Below are positions 1-10,505 of a DNA stretch of 64,000 nucleotides, piece after piece. Positions within the stretch are counted from its first letter, which is position 1. Every line of letters begins with the position of its first letter. The stretch is from Thuidium tamariscinum. Its lineage: Eukaryota > Streptophyta > Bryopsida > Hypnales > Thuidiaceae. The notes beneath the pieces were generated by a model that saw nothing but the letters and a program-made list of their open reading frames with translations, was not told the origin of the DNA and did no database searches. The translations under genes and the position numbers were made by a program. The stretch is taken from contig OX344754.2 in NCBI GenBank assembly GCA_947034885.2, positions 16,076,501 through 16,140,500 of the forward strand. The letters are read 5' to 3'.

Positions 1-30
1 ACTTTGGTCATGACTTAGCAGAAGACTTAC

Positions 31-129
31 CCTGGCCTTCCAGAAACAGTCCAAGGAGACAAGTGAATGGAATGACGGTCTCCGCATGTGCAAACCGCAA
101 CCTGGCTTTCTCCACTAACTTCTGAGATT
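31..129 (-). other. MINPP: MINPP exon 8: HAE catalytic motif
   Basis: 99 bases from acceptor CTGCAG to donor G|GTAAGT. It encodes residues 337-368, including LRFAHAETVIPF with the HAE proton-donor tripeptide, then LLGLFLEGQ. The good donor at 21-30 shows the gene continues to the left of the window. Confidence 0.92.
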
Positions 130-3100
130 CTGCAGAGATCAAACAACCCAGAAAACAGTCTCCGTTGCTTACTTCAGAAGTTGATTACGTAGCACTCCAA
201 AACGGAAGCTTGCAACAAGGTCACACGTAAATTCGTATTTGCTGAGCATGACAGACCAAAGCACACCATTCACATCCTAAGCCCCTAGATACCCAAAACA
301 AAGAATAGAGAATCAACCTTCGAAAATCGTTGTCAATTATATTGTTGTTCTAAAATGACGTGATTTCAACTTGCAACGATAAAATTCTTTTTTCCTTCCT
401 TAAAACTTCCTAATGATTAACTCCTATAGATATGGAAGCAGCAATTTGGAAGTTTGGGCACTCGTCTGATTAAGGAAATGTACTATTCATGCATCATCTA
501 ATCAGAATTTGAAAGGGATTACTCTAGGAACTTACGGTCAGCCATAGCACTATCGATGGATTTGACGATGTCTTCCAGAAGAGGAAAACCCATTCGATAA
601 TTTATCTTTTCTCCATAACCTTTGAGATGATGCATTCCTAGATCATCAGCCCATTCAAGCAACTCTATCTGAAAACATACCAACGCACAATCGAAACATG
701 TGAGATCAACAAGGATACTATGCAGGTGTCAACTGAAGGTCTGCGCAACTGATTTAACAAGAAATTAAACGAAGTCTACCTCTTCAGCTGTGAAAAGGCC
801 ACACGCTTGATCAACCACATCCAATAAAGAAGCCTCCTGTAAAGAGCCAAAAACTACCATCAGATAATAATAACTACAGAAGTGTTTGGCCCCAATTGCC
901 AGCTTACAGGTTTTCTTTCATTTCGAAACTAACATGAAGTCAATGTAAAACCAGATTTTTAGAAAACGATGCTTTCATCAATAATTCGGACATATTCAAG
1001 GAGCTGGGTTTTGTTTCACAGAAAACTAGGGATGAAAACTCTTTACATTTCTGCAAAGTAACCAGAGAGTGGTCACGTCTTCGGGGGTGACTGCCAAATG
1101 ATAGCGACCCCGCACAGCCTCTGCAACAAGCTCGTACACATGCGATTGCCAACCAGATACTATAGGCTTCCGTATTTTTTTCGATTCCTGTGTAGAGCAC
1201 AATCATATCATAAATGAGATGTATAAACAACCTTAGAAGGTCACTTCTGAAAAATTAATCATGCGACCACTCATTCATCACAAAGCAGCATATGAGTCCA
1301 CATCACTTGTAAGTTCAACATCTACGCAGAGCCTCACACGTCATTGTAATATATCTCATCTGGATTATTCATTATTTCGTGCAATATCAGAAGGGGAATT
1401 TTTTTTGTATCTGCACCAAGTATACACCAAAGAGTTCTTCATGAGCTGCGTAAACACCCTTCAAATCAATGAATAGATGGTCTAGAAAAAGAAACCAGAT
1501 TCATTTTGCGATCTTACATTACGTTTGCAAAGGCATGTGCGTCTCATGTGTTAGATTAATGTATTTCTTTCCTTCCATGTAATCTTTGGTTCCCTTGTTT
1601 GCATGTGGGATCAACTAGCAGTAATTGCCTGCCTCACAATGGCATAGATCGCTTCAAAAGCTTATCATCTCTTCGAATTTTTAGTGGTTCGAATCCTATC
1701 TGTGCTGCAGAGGAAAAAAATGTAAGATATACTACTGCAGAATGATGCGACAGAACGAACCTTGTAAGCCATACACGTGTCGTGGAAACGAAGGCGAATG
1801 TCCTGATTTTTGGTGTCGGTAACAACAGAGAAAGCACGTTGCCTTCCTGCACCCAAGGTCCCCTCACCGGCAAACAGTCCCATCCCAAATGCCACAGCAC
1901 TTGCCGAAGATCTACCAACCTGCATTCCAGACAAGAAACAGAAGTCAGAGGGTTCAAAACCAAGGACAAAATTTTAATGCTAAATTTTAATCCTAAGTGT
2001 CTCTGCCCTAGGTAGAAATGTATAATTTTCATCTCTCTCCACATATTCTTCAGTACAATACTCTGCACAATCTTTACCCATTAAAATTTTCAAAAACACT
2101 ATTCAACAACCTTTAAATATCTATATCCCTATAACCACAATTCACAACATAAGAAATTCATTATTTAAAATGATTAGCCTCAACATGTTACTGATGCTTC
2201 TAACACAAATCTCAGTTTCATTCGGCACCATAACTTTCTATCATTGCTTAGTCTCAAAAAACAATAAAACTGACGTATCGCACATCTGGATGTTCCGACT
2301 TACTCACCTGAGTGGCGATTATTGGATAGACGTCAGGATGATACTTTTCCGAGAAGATTTCCGGATACCGCATCCTTAAACGCTGCCCCAAGTCGTAGAG
2401 CTCTTCCTCACCCCTGGGAAGCAACTCTCCTCCTTTCTGCTTGTCGGACCATGGAGACTTCCAACCGTTGATCCAAGCTGGCGGCAAGGATGTTGTCTCA
2501 TTTTGAGACTTGGCTGCTTCAGAGGAGAGATAACGAAGCCTCTCCGCAAACTCTTCGAACATCTTGACTCTCTTTTCCGTAGGTCTGCGTGATCCATGCC
2601 TTGCCTGCAAAATACAATTAGAAACAGAATGAACTCCAATTATCTAAGCATAAGTAAAGGACAACTACTTGCATAACATTTGAACATATGCAGGAGTGTG
2701 ATTTTTGGGAGATCACAATACACCTGTGGAAAGATATATGGGTACGAGATCCAAATCTACTAAGATCAAATCCTTATCTCTATGTACGAATTTCTATTGC
2801 AATTACAAAATGGTGATTGTAGACCGCTCTAAGTGACACTAGACAACCCCAGTTCTAATCAAAGTTATTAGACATTTCACCAAGACATGTGTACAACAGT
2901 TGATAATTGAAGGACGTGAATAGATGCGATGCTGATGCTAACAAAAGTCAGTGTAGGAGTCGGGATTTGGTCCGTAACGGTTTTAGTATCGTCTACCTCA
3001 TATCCCTTACACCTGCATAAGGAAGAAGTGAAAATTTCAAGTTACAGAAGACCATTCATTGTTCTTCCAAGCCCTAACAGATTCGACTTGCGTAAATTCT

Positions 3101-4145
3101 TACTCCGTCTCATTTCATATCAGTACAGGTAGAACCTCTCTTAGTGCAAGGTGTTGGGACTATGCGCTAAGAGAGGTTTTTAGAGGTGCAATGAATGGCT
3201 ATTTACAGATGTCAGCTTCCAGCACTATTTTCCAGAGAATGTTCTTCAAATTGGCCCCACCTACGAACTCCATTACTGAAAGATTTGCACCAAGAGGGGG
3301 TGCACTACAAGAGGTTCTACCTGTATTAAGGCTGGGAGTAGAAACTTAGAGCACTCACCACAAGGTTTATATGTACAGGAACACAACCGTCCGGTGCGCT
3401 CTCGACCTTCTCGTTCCCAGACGGAATACTTTTCCCAACCGCGTAGCTGCAAAGTCATATGCACACAACAAGCATGACATATGAACGATGTCTGTCAGAA
3501 AACTTCCCAACGCCTCTATCCCCATAAATTACGTAACATGTGAACGAACCCTGCAGGTTATCAAGAATCTGCCCAAAACATCGCCTGCACACCTAACCCC
3601 TAAAGGATCAAGGATTCATTATTTCAAAATGACCGATTAGATTGATCATCTTGTGAAAATACTAGACTTCAGAAGAGGCCAAATCATATATCTCCAGAAT
3701 CAGCAAAGAACAATGCATGTGTTGGTCAAAAACATAAATGAAAACTGGACAGAAGAATGTCTCCATGTAACCTACTCAAAATCATTCAGAAACACGAGTC
3801 TTCTAAGTCCTTTCGTTCTTTCTCCTAAAATCGCCGAAAAACTCTCAATAAAACAGCAGCAAGAACACATTGCGATGTAAACCTGATCTCTCAGCAAAAC
3901 TAGAGAGATCTCACAAAAACTAGTGCAACATTACAAGAACAGCAATCGTCAATTCAATTCCAATGGCGTGTAGCTGGTTCCAACAACATCCCAGGAACAG
4001 AGTCCCAATCGCACCTGGTCGAAGTGGCGATATGTTCCTTCACATCGAACTTCGCCGGCGCAGCTCCCGCATACCAGAAACCCCCCAACAAGAGCAAATT
4101 CAGAAGCCCAAACCCAACAAAACCAAGTCCACGCGCCATCACCAT
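31..4145 (-). CDS. MINPP: Multiple inositol polyphosphate phosphatase (MINPP-type histidine acid phosphatase/phytase), 3' end beyond window
   Basis: Removes phosphates from inositol hexakisphosphate and lower inositol phosphates, and in this family also acts on 2,3-bisphosphoglycerate; it works in the secretory pathway. Eight coding exons join in one frame with GT-AG introns: 4015-4145, 3359-3446, 2308-2604, 1761-1919, 1047-1187, 780-836, 536-668, 31-129. They give 368 complete residues. The start at 4143-4145 is followed by a hydrophobic signal peptide (about residues 5-29). The catalytic RHGSRRP is at residues 75-81 and the proton-donor HAET at 350-353; HAE in place of HD is the MINPP signature. 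FDVKEHIAT (33-41), SASAVAFGMGLF, TTLWLLC and CGLFTAEE also match plant MINPPs. About 120 C-terminal residues are expected left of position 1. No lesion is visible, so it is probably functional. Naming is from remembered family motifs; confidence in both family and exon joins is high. Confidence 0.95.
2308..2604 (-). other. MINPP: MINPP exon 3: RHG catalytic motif
   Basis: 297 bases in phase 0, acceptor TTGCAG and donor CAG|GTGAGT. It encodes residues 74-172 and opens with the phosphate-binding, nucleophile-bearing ARHGSRRPT. It continues with the family's charged helix, an NGWKSPW block and the GEEELYDLGQRLRMRYP block, all recognisable in plant MINPPs. Confidence 0.93.
3126..3323. mobile_element. 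198-bp Tc1/mariner- or pogo-like MITE in MINPP intron 2
   Basis: Left end CAGGTAGAACCTCT and right end AGAGGTTCTACCTG are inverted repeats that stay similar for about 25 bases. Both ends abut TA (3124-3125, 3324-3325), the target duplication of the Tc1/mariner/pogo superfamily. A secondary stem lies near the left end (CCTCTC with GAGAGG). It carries no ORF and lies wholly within the intron between exons 2 and 3, with splice sites untouched. Confidence 0.75.
4015..4145 (-). other. MINPP: MINPP exon 1: start codon and signal peptide
   Basis: Coding part of exon 1: 43 codons plus two bases. The start ATG is followed two codons later by a second in-frame ATG (Met-Val-Met), so either could initiate. 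A Leu/Gly/Phe-rich segment (residues 5-25) ends in small residues (AGAAPA), a typical signal-peptidase site, just before the conserved KFDVKEH. The donor reads AG|GTGCGA, and the split codon is completed by the first base of exon 2. Confidence 0.88.
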
Positions 4146-4620
4146 GCTTCCACTACAGTTCTCTCAAACTCGTTTAAAAACTCTCAACCTCAACCAGATT
4201 CTCTATCCTTAACTAGTTTTCTCCGCATTTAACAAATTCAGATCAGTAGAACCCTCTTATCTTAACTTACATGCCGACCTCGGAGGGAAATCCATTCTCC
4301 TCGTCACCACGAGTCCCCACCGGCGATGCCACTTGGCAGATTCCTGAAGCGTTGGAATGATGAATCGGGCTCAGCTGCCGGCACGTCACAACTATTGAAT
4401 CTCGCCATCTCGGGATTCCATACTTTTCTCGATTGCTGTGAATTCTCAGCTGCTTGAATCTTCTTGCGAGTGTGAGGATTCCACGAAGGCTTGTTCTTAG
4501 CTAGAGGGTCGCGCATCTTCAGCCTTCGTCTCGCTGGACGTCGTGGGGTCGGTCCCGCCCTGGGAAGTGGGTGCTGCCTTGGAAATGGCGGGGGCAGTTC
4601 AAATGTGGGGCTGAGACACT
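4146..4620 (-). promoter_or_regulatory. Probable 5' UTR and promoter region of MINPP
   Basis: G+C and CpG content rise above background between about 4240 and 4620, directly upstream of the MINPP start, and then fall back. This is what a promoter and leader look like in an AT-rich genome. I could not identify a convincing TATA box or transcription start. Function is inferred from position and composition only. Confidence 0.45.
4304..4516 (-). other. Possible upstream ORF in the MINPP leader (70 codons)
   Basis: An ATG at 4514-4516 opens 70 codons ending about 160 bases upstream of the MINPP start. The peptide is hydrophilic, rich in Asn, Ser, Lys and Pro, and matches no family I recognise. 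If transcription starts above 4516 it would act as a uORF; otherwise it is a chance ORF in GC-richer DNA. Confidence 0.25.
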
Positions 4621-4624
4621 TCTA

Positions 4625-4897
4625 AGGTGGGTACACCCAAAAGCGCCACTTATTCATACTGAGCCTAGTTCCTGCTATTAATTAGTTCAAATTTTTATGT
4701 AGTCTTGTTGGCAAGTGAAAGCATGTTCCAACGCACCAAAGAATACAGGATTTGGATATCGTATGCAAAAGTTATTAACAGTCAAAGTCTGTTTATGAAA
4801 GTGCCATCTACAGTCTGTGAACATGACTGATTTCGGAAATGTATGTGCACTGTAGATGGCGCTTTTAGGAACTGGGCGCTTTCGGGTATACCTACCT
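4625..4897. mobile_element. 273-bp TA-flanked MITE upstream of MINPP
   Basis: The ends AGGTGGGTACACCC and GGGTATACCTACCT are imperfect inverted repeats whose similarity continues about 30 bases inward (AAAGCGCC on both sides). TA flanks both ends. A second inner inverted pair (TGCCATCTACAGT with ACTGTAGATGGC) would let it fold into a long hairpin. No coding capacity; Tc1/mariner-type MITE by end structure. Confidence 0.7.
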
Positions 4898-5483
4898 TAA
4901 TAATTCTACAAGCACGGTATCCAGATTTTGAAGGACCTCATTTCGTTCTGGTCACTTTAATTGGCCAAAAACAAAAAAATTGGCCAAATGCAAAGCCCAC
5001 AATTTAAATTCCAAATGAACCTTTACCACATTATAAAAAAGAAAGAAAAGAAATATTCTTCAATAAATGTAAACCTTTTGTGCCAAAAAGAAGAGCTTGG
5101 ATTTCTCAACATGTAAAAGAAGGTTGAAAAGATATGACATTGTTGACTTTTGCTAATGTGAGCCATTGTTTGGACTTTCCATATTTTCTCAAGATGTTGA
5201 ACTAGGTAGAATAAAAAATGACCAATGCCAATTGAATTGGGTCTGGTTTTTTTTTATCTATGTCATAATGCAATTTCCATGTATGTTTCTATGCTAGCAT
5301 TGAAAGTGCTCTAAGTCAATCTATGGTAAGCGAATGTCATCAATGGAACCAATATACTACCCTTCTAAATAACCCCTAAACTTTTCACCTTCACCAAATT
5401 ATAATTGTAATTGCCTTGAAACTCACAAGAAAGAACAAACATGCTACAATAAAGTTGTTATACAGGTCCCTTCCTACTTATGC
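4898..5483. other. AT-rich intergenic DNA, nothing recognised
   Basis: Low-complexity AT-rich sequence with short A and T runs. I see no ORF of interest, RNA gene or clear repeat boundary. Confidence 0.4.
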
Positions 5484-5487
5484 TTAA

Positions 5488-6458
5488 CCCCTAAAGGCCC
5501 AAGGCCATTTTTATATCAAACACCACTTGCAACTGCCATTTTTGCTGCATTCATCCAAAAGAACAAAAAAAAGTGTTTTTATAGAATCTAACCATAGTAT
5601 CTTCTACTTTGTTTGTCTAAAATCATGTGGTAAAAATTTCGTGAAGTTTGACCGTATAGATTGAAAAATATGAGCATTCAAAGTTGGAAAACATAGTTTT
5701 TTTAAATACTGTCCTGCAATTTCAGATGACTTTGATTGCCATTTGTTGAATATTTTTACACTATGGACTTTGAATTTTTTTTTTAAATTGTGTTTAAGAA
5801 TTGAGTTGAAAGTCTAAGAAAAAAATTTCAAAAAAAGTATGCTTGATTTTCATTCTTTAAAAAATTATTAAGTAGAAGTAGGTCCAAGATTGAAAGAAAA
5901 ATTAAATCGTTAATAGCTCTAAGATGGAATTGAAACGCAATAATTCCAATGGTGAGATTGTTCTAGCAAGCAACTTTAACCTTGTTAAGCAATTTTATTG
6001 AAAAAAATGTGAAAATTGCATTCAGAAATGAATCCTATAAGTTATTTTTTCAATAACTGCCCGAAAATAAGATTATTCATAACTTTCACATGACTAATCC
6101 AAATGGAATGAATCAAAGCTTCACATATAGACAAAAATATAATCTATAAGATTAAAAAAATTTAATTTAATTTCAAGTTTTTGTGGACTTATTTTTCTGC
6201 ATGCCCAGTTAAAATCCACGCTTTTTGTGGCATAACTCTTGCTTCCGGGCACCAATTGAAATAAAAATTATATTCCCACAAAATTCATTAGTTTTACTAT
6301 CTTATGAGAAAGTTTCAAAAAGATTCATTAAAAATTGAGGTCTACAGAACATACTTGAACTCCAAATTGTCTCCTGAGGGGACAATGGACTTTTATGGAT
6401 TAAGGTAGTATAAATTAGGTTGAAAAAAGCAGGGTGTTTTCACTAGCACAAGTAAGGG
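5488..6458. mobile_element. Candidate TTAA-bounded element (971 bp), decayed
   Basis: It lies between TTAA at 5484-5487 and 6459-6462. The left end CCCCTAAAGGCCCAAGG resembles the end of the 741-bp palindromic element at 9761; the right end only begins CCCTTA when read inward, so the TIR match is short. Interior includes a CATAACTTTC phrase followed by CCAAATGGAATGAA, also found in the palindrome. No ORF. TTAA targets suggest a piggyBac-like origin, but TTAA is common in AT-rich DNA. Confidence 0.4.
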
Positions 6459-6462
6459 TTAA

Positions 6463-7316
6463 CCCTTAAGTACATACGCATCCAAAAAGTGGATGTGCCT
6501 TGGTCAACCTTGATTTTAACTTTAAATATAACCATTTTTGGAATTTGACTTTAACTAAGAAAATGAAGCTTGACAAGTTTTCTTTCAATTTCAACTTGAA
6601 ATTTTGAAAAAATTGAAAAATTGAAAAAGTTATTGCAATTGCAAGCTCTATGTATTAAAATCCAAAAAACACAATTTGTTGTATTTTTCATTCATATTTT
6701 TTTCTTTTAAAATGAATTTTCAACTTAAATTACAAAATTAAGTTTTCCATTTTTATCTTCATTAATGGTAAAATTTTTAAATTATTCTAATATATATTCT
6801 AGTTGATATAATTATTTTTCATCCTTAACTTTAAAAAATAACAATAATTTGTATTTTTCATCAAAAAATTTGAAAAAATTTGAGTAAATAGGAAGTTCAA
6901 TTTTCTACTAGTAAAAAACATCTAATTTTTATACCTCTATTCAATAAAGTATTAAATGTGGTTTAATAGGCAAATATTACTTCAAGGTCTTTGTTGTGGT
7001 TGTTTGGGGTTTAAAAATAGAATAATCAATTGAAAATTTTCTAGACTAATATTCATTGCTACTTGTAACTCTTGAAAAAATTTCAAATAATTTGGATCAT
7101 TTCTTCTATTTAGACTTATTTATTTCTAGTTTTTGCAACAAAAATGATAACAATTACTATTTTTTACAAAATCAATTGAAATTTCTCCTAATATTACATT
7201 CTCTATAGTTTGAAGTAATAAAAATATAAGATCAATATTTAAAGGCCATCTAATATGCTAAATTGACCTTGGACATGATGTTTGACTAGATGGCAATGGA
7301 TCTTGTCGTTTAAGGG
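6463..7316. mobile_element. Candidate TTAA-bounded element (854 bp), decayed
   Basis: Flanked by TTAA at 6459-6462 (shared with the preceding element) and 7317-7320. Both ends read CCCTTAA inward, and imperfect similarity continues (CCTTGGTCAA at left; TTGACCTTGG at right). Interior is non-coding and very AT-rich. Confidence 0.45.
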
Positions 7317-7320
7317 TTAA

Positions 7321-7877
7321 CAAGCCTAGCTAGAAATGCAGTTATTGGACAAGGAGAAGGCTCTTTGCTTGGTGATCATTATGAAGCCTACATTTATTTT
7401 AAGTATAGACTTGTAAGAGGCTTTATAGAAAATATAGGGCATAACTGGATAAATACAATCCTAGACATCATCCCATACTTAATTTTTGACTATAGTGCAA
7501 ATCTAGTTTTGCAAAAATGAGGTCATAGATGTAAATAACAAAAAAAATTCAAGAAATCACCATATCAAGAGAACCTCATTTCAAATCCATTCCAGGAAAT
7601 TGTCTTCCAAAAAATAACAATATTTTCCTTGTAATTGAAAATAAGAGGAACTTTGAAATTTTCCCTTCCAAAATTTATTGATAAGTTTATAGATAAATAT
7701 TGATGATAGCATTGGTGATTCATATGGAATCTAAAATTTATAGTCTATAATTTTTATTTCTATACCAATTCCAAAATATTCTTCCAAATAATACTTTGTA
7801 ATGATTTTTTTCAAAATCTCAATTCTAGAGATGAATCTAGACGCTTAAGGCCTTTAGTGAGGAATGAGCTTAGTGCC
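7321..7877. other. AT-rich intergenic DNA, nothing recognised
   Basis: No ORF, RNA gene or repeat boundary that I can support. Confidence 0.4.
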
Positions 7878-7885
7878 TTCTTCAC

Positions 7886-8183
7886 CCCGGGGAGGACACT
7901 TCTTGTATATTTGGAGGACCCACGTGCGGCGGTGGGGTATTTTTAGGGGGGCTATCAATTACTTGTAATCATTACTTGGCAACATTAAAAGAGCCCCTAT
8001 TTTATCATAAAGCGGAAAAATCAACCATATTATCATCCCTATTTTATTTTTTAAACACTTTGCCTTTTTAATGTCCCCTATTTTATATGTAAATGTCTTA
8101 TAAATTTTACCTAAGATTCTTTAAATGTATCCTATATTCCGCCGCACGTAGGTTATTAAAAAACGGGAAGTGTCCTCCCCTAG
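7886..8183. mobile_element. 298-bp MITE, copy 1, with 8-bp target duplication
   Basis: The ends CCCGGGGAGGACACTTC and GAAGTGTCCTCCCCTAG are inverted repeats. TTCTTCAC is duplicated on both sides (7878-7885, 8184-8191). A second copy of exactly the same length is at 50412. An 8-bp duplication with short TIRs points to the hAT superfamily (or another 8-bp-duplicating group). It is non-coding and contains GC-rich subterminal blocks (GTGCGGCGG and CCGCCGCAC) around an AT-rich core. Confidence 0.85.
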
Positions 8184-8191
8184 TTCTTCAC

Positions 8192-9756
8192 ACAGAGGGT
8201 AGCTAAGTGAAGGCTTCGTGCTAAGAGCAAATTGGAACAACAATATTATACATGTTAAATCAATTGAATATGCATGACCAGTAAGACATACTGCCAAATT
8301 TTCAAGTCTTTAATCAATAACTCTATTACAAATGACCTTTCTAAATTAACTTTTAAGGGATTTTTTTCCCTAAATTATTGTTAATGAGAAGAACTTTAGT
8401 TTTAACCATTTTAAAATAAATTTTATTTAAGTATATTTTGTGATATAAAAATAAATAAAAATAGACAATGTTTTTGTAATATTAGAAGACTTATTAATTT
8501 TTGAAAATAAAAATGTTTTGGATATTGTTCATCTCCCACTTTAATTTTCATGAATGAATCCTATAATTTTGATTAATTATAAAAAACTTTGAAGAATATT
8601 AAAAGAAATAGTAATTTTGATAAATTCTCAAAAAAAATGATTTTGAATTCATTTTATAAAGATCAAATATTATTTTTAAGGTTTTAGTTGTATGTATAAT
8701 TTCTAATTATTCTACTCCACATTTTCTTTTTTCAAAAAAAATTCATAGGAATTGATAAAACCACATATAAATGTAAGACATTTAAATTTGGCTAAATATA
8801 TCCGATCAATAGGGGGTTTATGAAATCACTATGCATCATAATCCTTATTAGAGAAAAGTTATATGGTTGTAAAGATGTTTAAAATATAATACCATATGTG
8901 AAGGTTAGATTTGACATAAATTAACTCTTTTTTTATAAAAGTAACACGTGTCAACTTGTAATTGGTCTAATGTGATGTAGATCCTAGTGAACATGACATG
9001 GAAACTCAATTTTGTCACTTTGTTGCCAAATTAGACCTTCACATACGGTATGCAATACTAAACTTCCTTGAATCAATATGCTTAAAGATACACAAATGGT
9101 GTAGATTATCAACTTATAAATGCCCAACATTGTTGTCTATCATGGTTGTCTTGAATCTTCATGCTATTCAAGGGTATTGATGAGTATGATAGATGATACA
9201 AGTGCTAAGTTGTATTCAATAGAAATCATACTTGGGACCAAGAGCTTCAAAGTTCTAGGATAAGTCTTATTTTTCCTAGTGTATTCTCAACAAAAATGTG
9301 CAAGAATTCTTCTTTGATTCAATTCCAAGCTCATAATCATTCTATAGTTTCCCTACCATCAAAAGACCAACTGAAAGAACCTACTTTTGGCTTTTTGAAA
9401 ACTTGGGCAAACTCTATTGACTTAATAAATTGGAATTTTTACATGAATTTTTTGGGATGAATTCTAGTCATCACGATCTAGGAATAAAGCTTAGTTCCAA
9501 TATACATTACAAAACTTAGAAGCGTTTTTTTCAATTTCAATGTCTAACTAGATAGCCAAAAATACTCTCTAAAAACATTGCTTTATAAAATTGCTTAGAT
9601 TGATACCCTAAGCCCTAAAAAAATTGAACCATTCAATTTTGATTGATAAAGTAGGAGATATGAAGTCATGAAATTGAAGAGCTTTATTTTATAGACATAG
9701 AAAGACAAAAGAACTTGTGAAGTCATCATTCTCTTCCAAATTTTGAAAATCATCAA
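8192..9756. other. AT-rich intergenic DNA
   Basis: About 1.5 kb with no recognisable gene. A 60-codon open frame at 8998-9180 has no recognisable features and is treated as chance. Confidence 0.4.
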
Positions 9757-9760
9757 TTAA

Positions 9761-10501
9761 TCCCTAAAGCCCTGAGGTGCATTTTTTGGCATTATAAATT
9801 TTTTGGGCAGCTCACTACAAATGGAGTTTTTATTTATTTTTTGCTAAAATTTTTACACAAGATGTGCCCAAGGAGTAGCTTTAAGGCCCAACAATTTTTG
9901 TAACTTTTGACTTTGTGATAAAAAAGTTATGGCATGATATGTTGTTTTCTTTACTTGGAGGGCAGCCCGGGCAGCTGAAAAACCTTCTTTAAAAGAATTT
10001 TTTTTTCAAAAATGAAATTTCAAATTGATTTTTTAGGTTTTTACAGACATGGGAAGCTTTGTTTCATCCCATTTGGATGAAGGAGTCAAAAATTATGAGC
10101 AATTTTAGTTTGCAGGTAGGTATGGAATTTTTGAAAACCATACCTACCCGCAAACTAAAATTGCTCATAACTTTTGACTCCTTCATCCAAATGGGATGAA
10201 ACAAAGCTTCCCATGTCTGTAAAAACCTAAAAAATCAATTTGAAATTTCACTTTTGAAAAAAAAGGCTTTTTAAAGAAGTTTTTTCAGCTGCCCGGGCTG
10301 CCCTCCAAGTAAAGAAAATGACATATCATGCCATAACTTTTTTATCACAAAGTCAAAAGTTACAAAAATTGTTGGGCCTTAAAGCTACTTTTTGGGCACA
10401 TCTTGTGTAAAAATCTCAGAAAAAAAAAATAAAAACTCCATTGATAGTGAGCTGCCCAAAAAATTTATAATGCCAAAAAATGGACCTCAGGGCTTTAGCG
10501 G
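9761..10501. mobile_element. 741-bp near-perfect palindromic (foldback) element flanked by TTAA
   Basis: Two arms of about 365 bases are inverted copies of each other and meet at a short loop (about 10126-10137). The outer ends TCCCTAAAGCCCTGAGG and CCTCAGGGCTTTAGCGG abut TTAA on both sides (9757-9760, 10502-10505). Differences between the arms are a few substitutions and small indels. No ORF is present. TTAA duplication with CCCT-like ends fits a piggyBac-type non-autonomous element; transcripts would form a long double-stranded hairpin. Confidence 0.85.
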
Positions 10502-10505
10502 TTAA

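Noticed and set aside
940..1230. 96-codon minus-strand open frame
   Set aside because: It overlaps MINPP exon 5 (1047-1187) in the wrong frame; the correct frame gives the family motif TTLWLLC.
1680..1710. GGTTCGAATCC, resembling a tRNA T-loop
   Set aside because: The flanking bases do not form a T stem or acceptor stem, and the site lies inside a MINPP intron; no tRNA cloverleaf can be drawn.
1782..2015. 77-codon plus-strand open frame
   Set aside because: Antisense shadow of MINPP exon 4.
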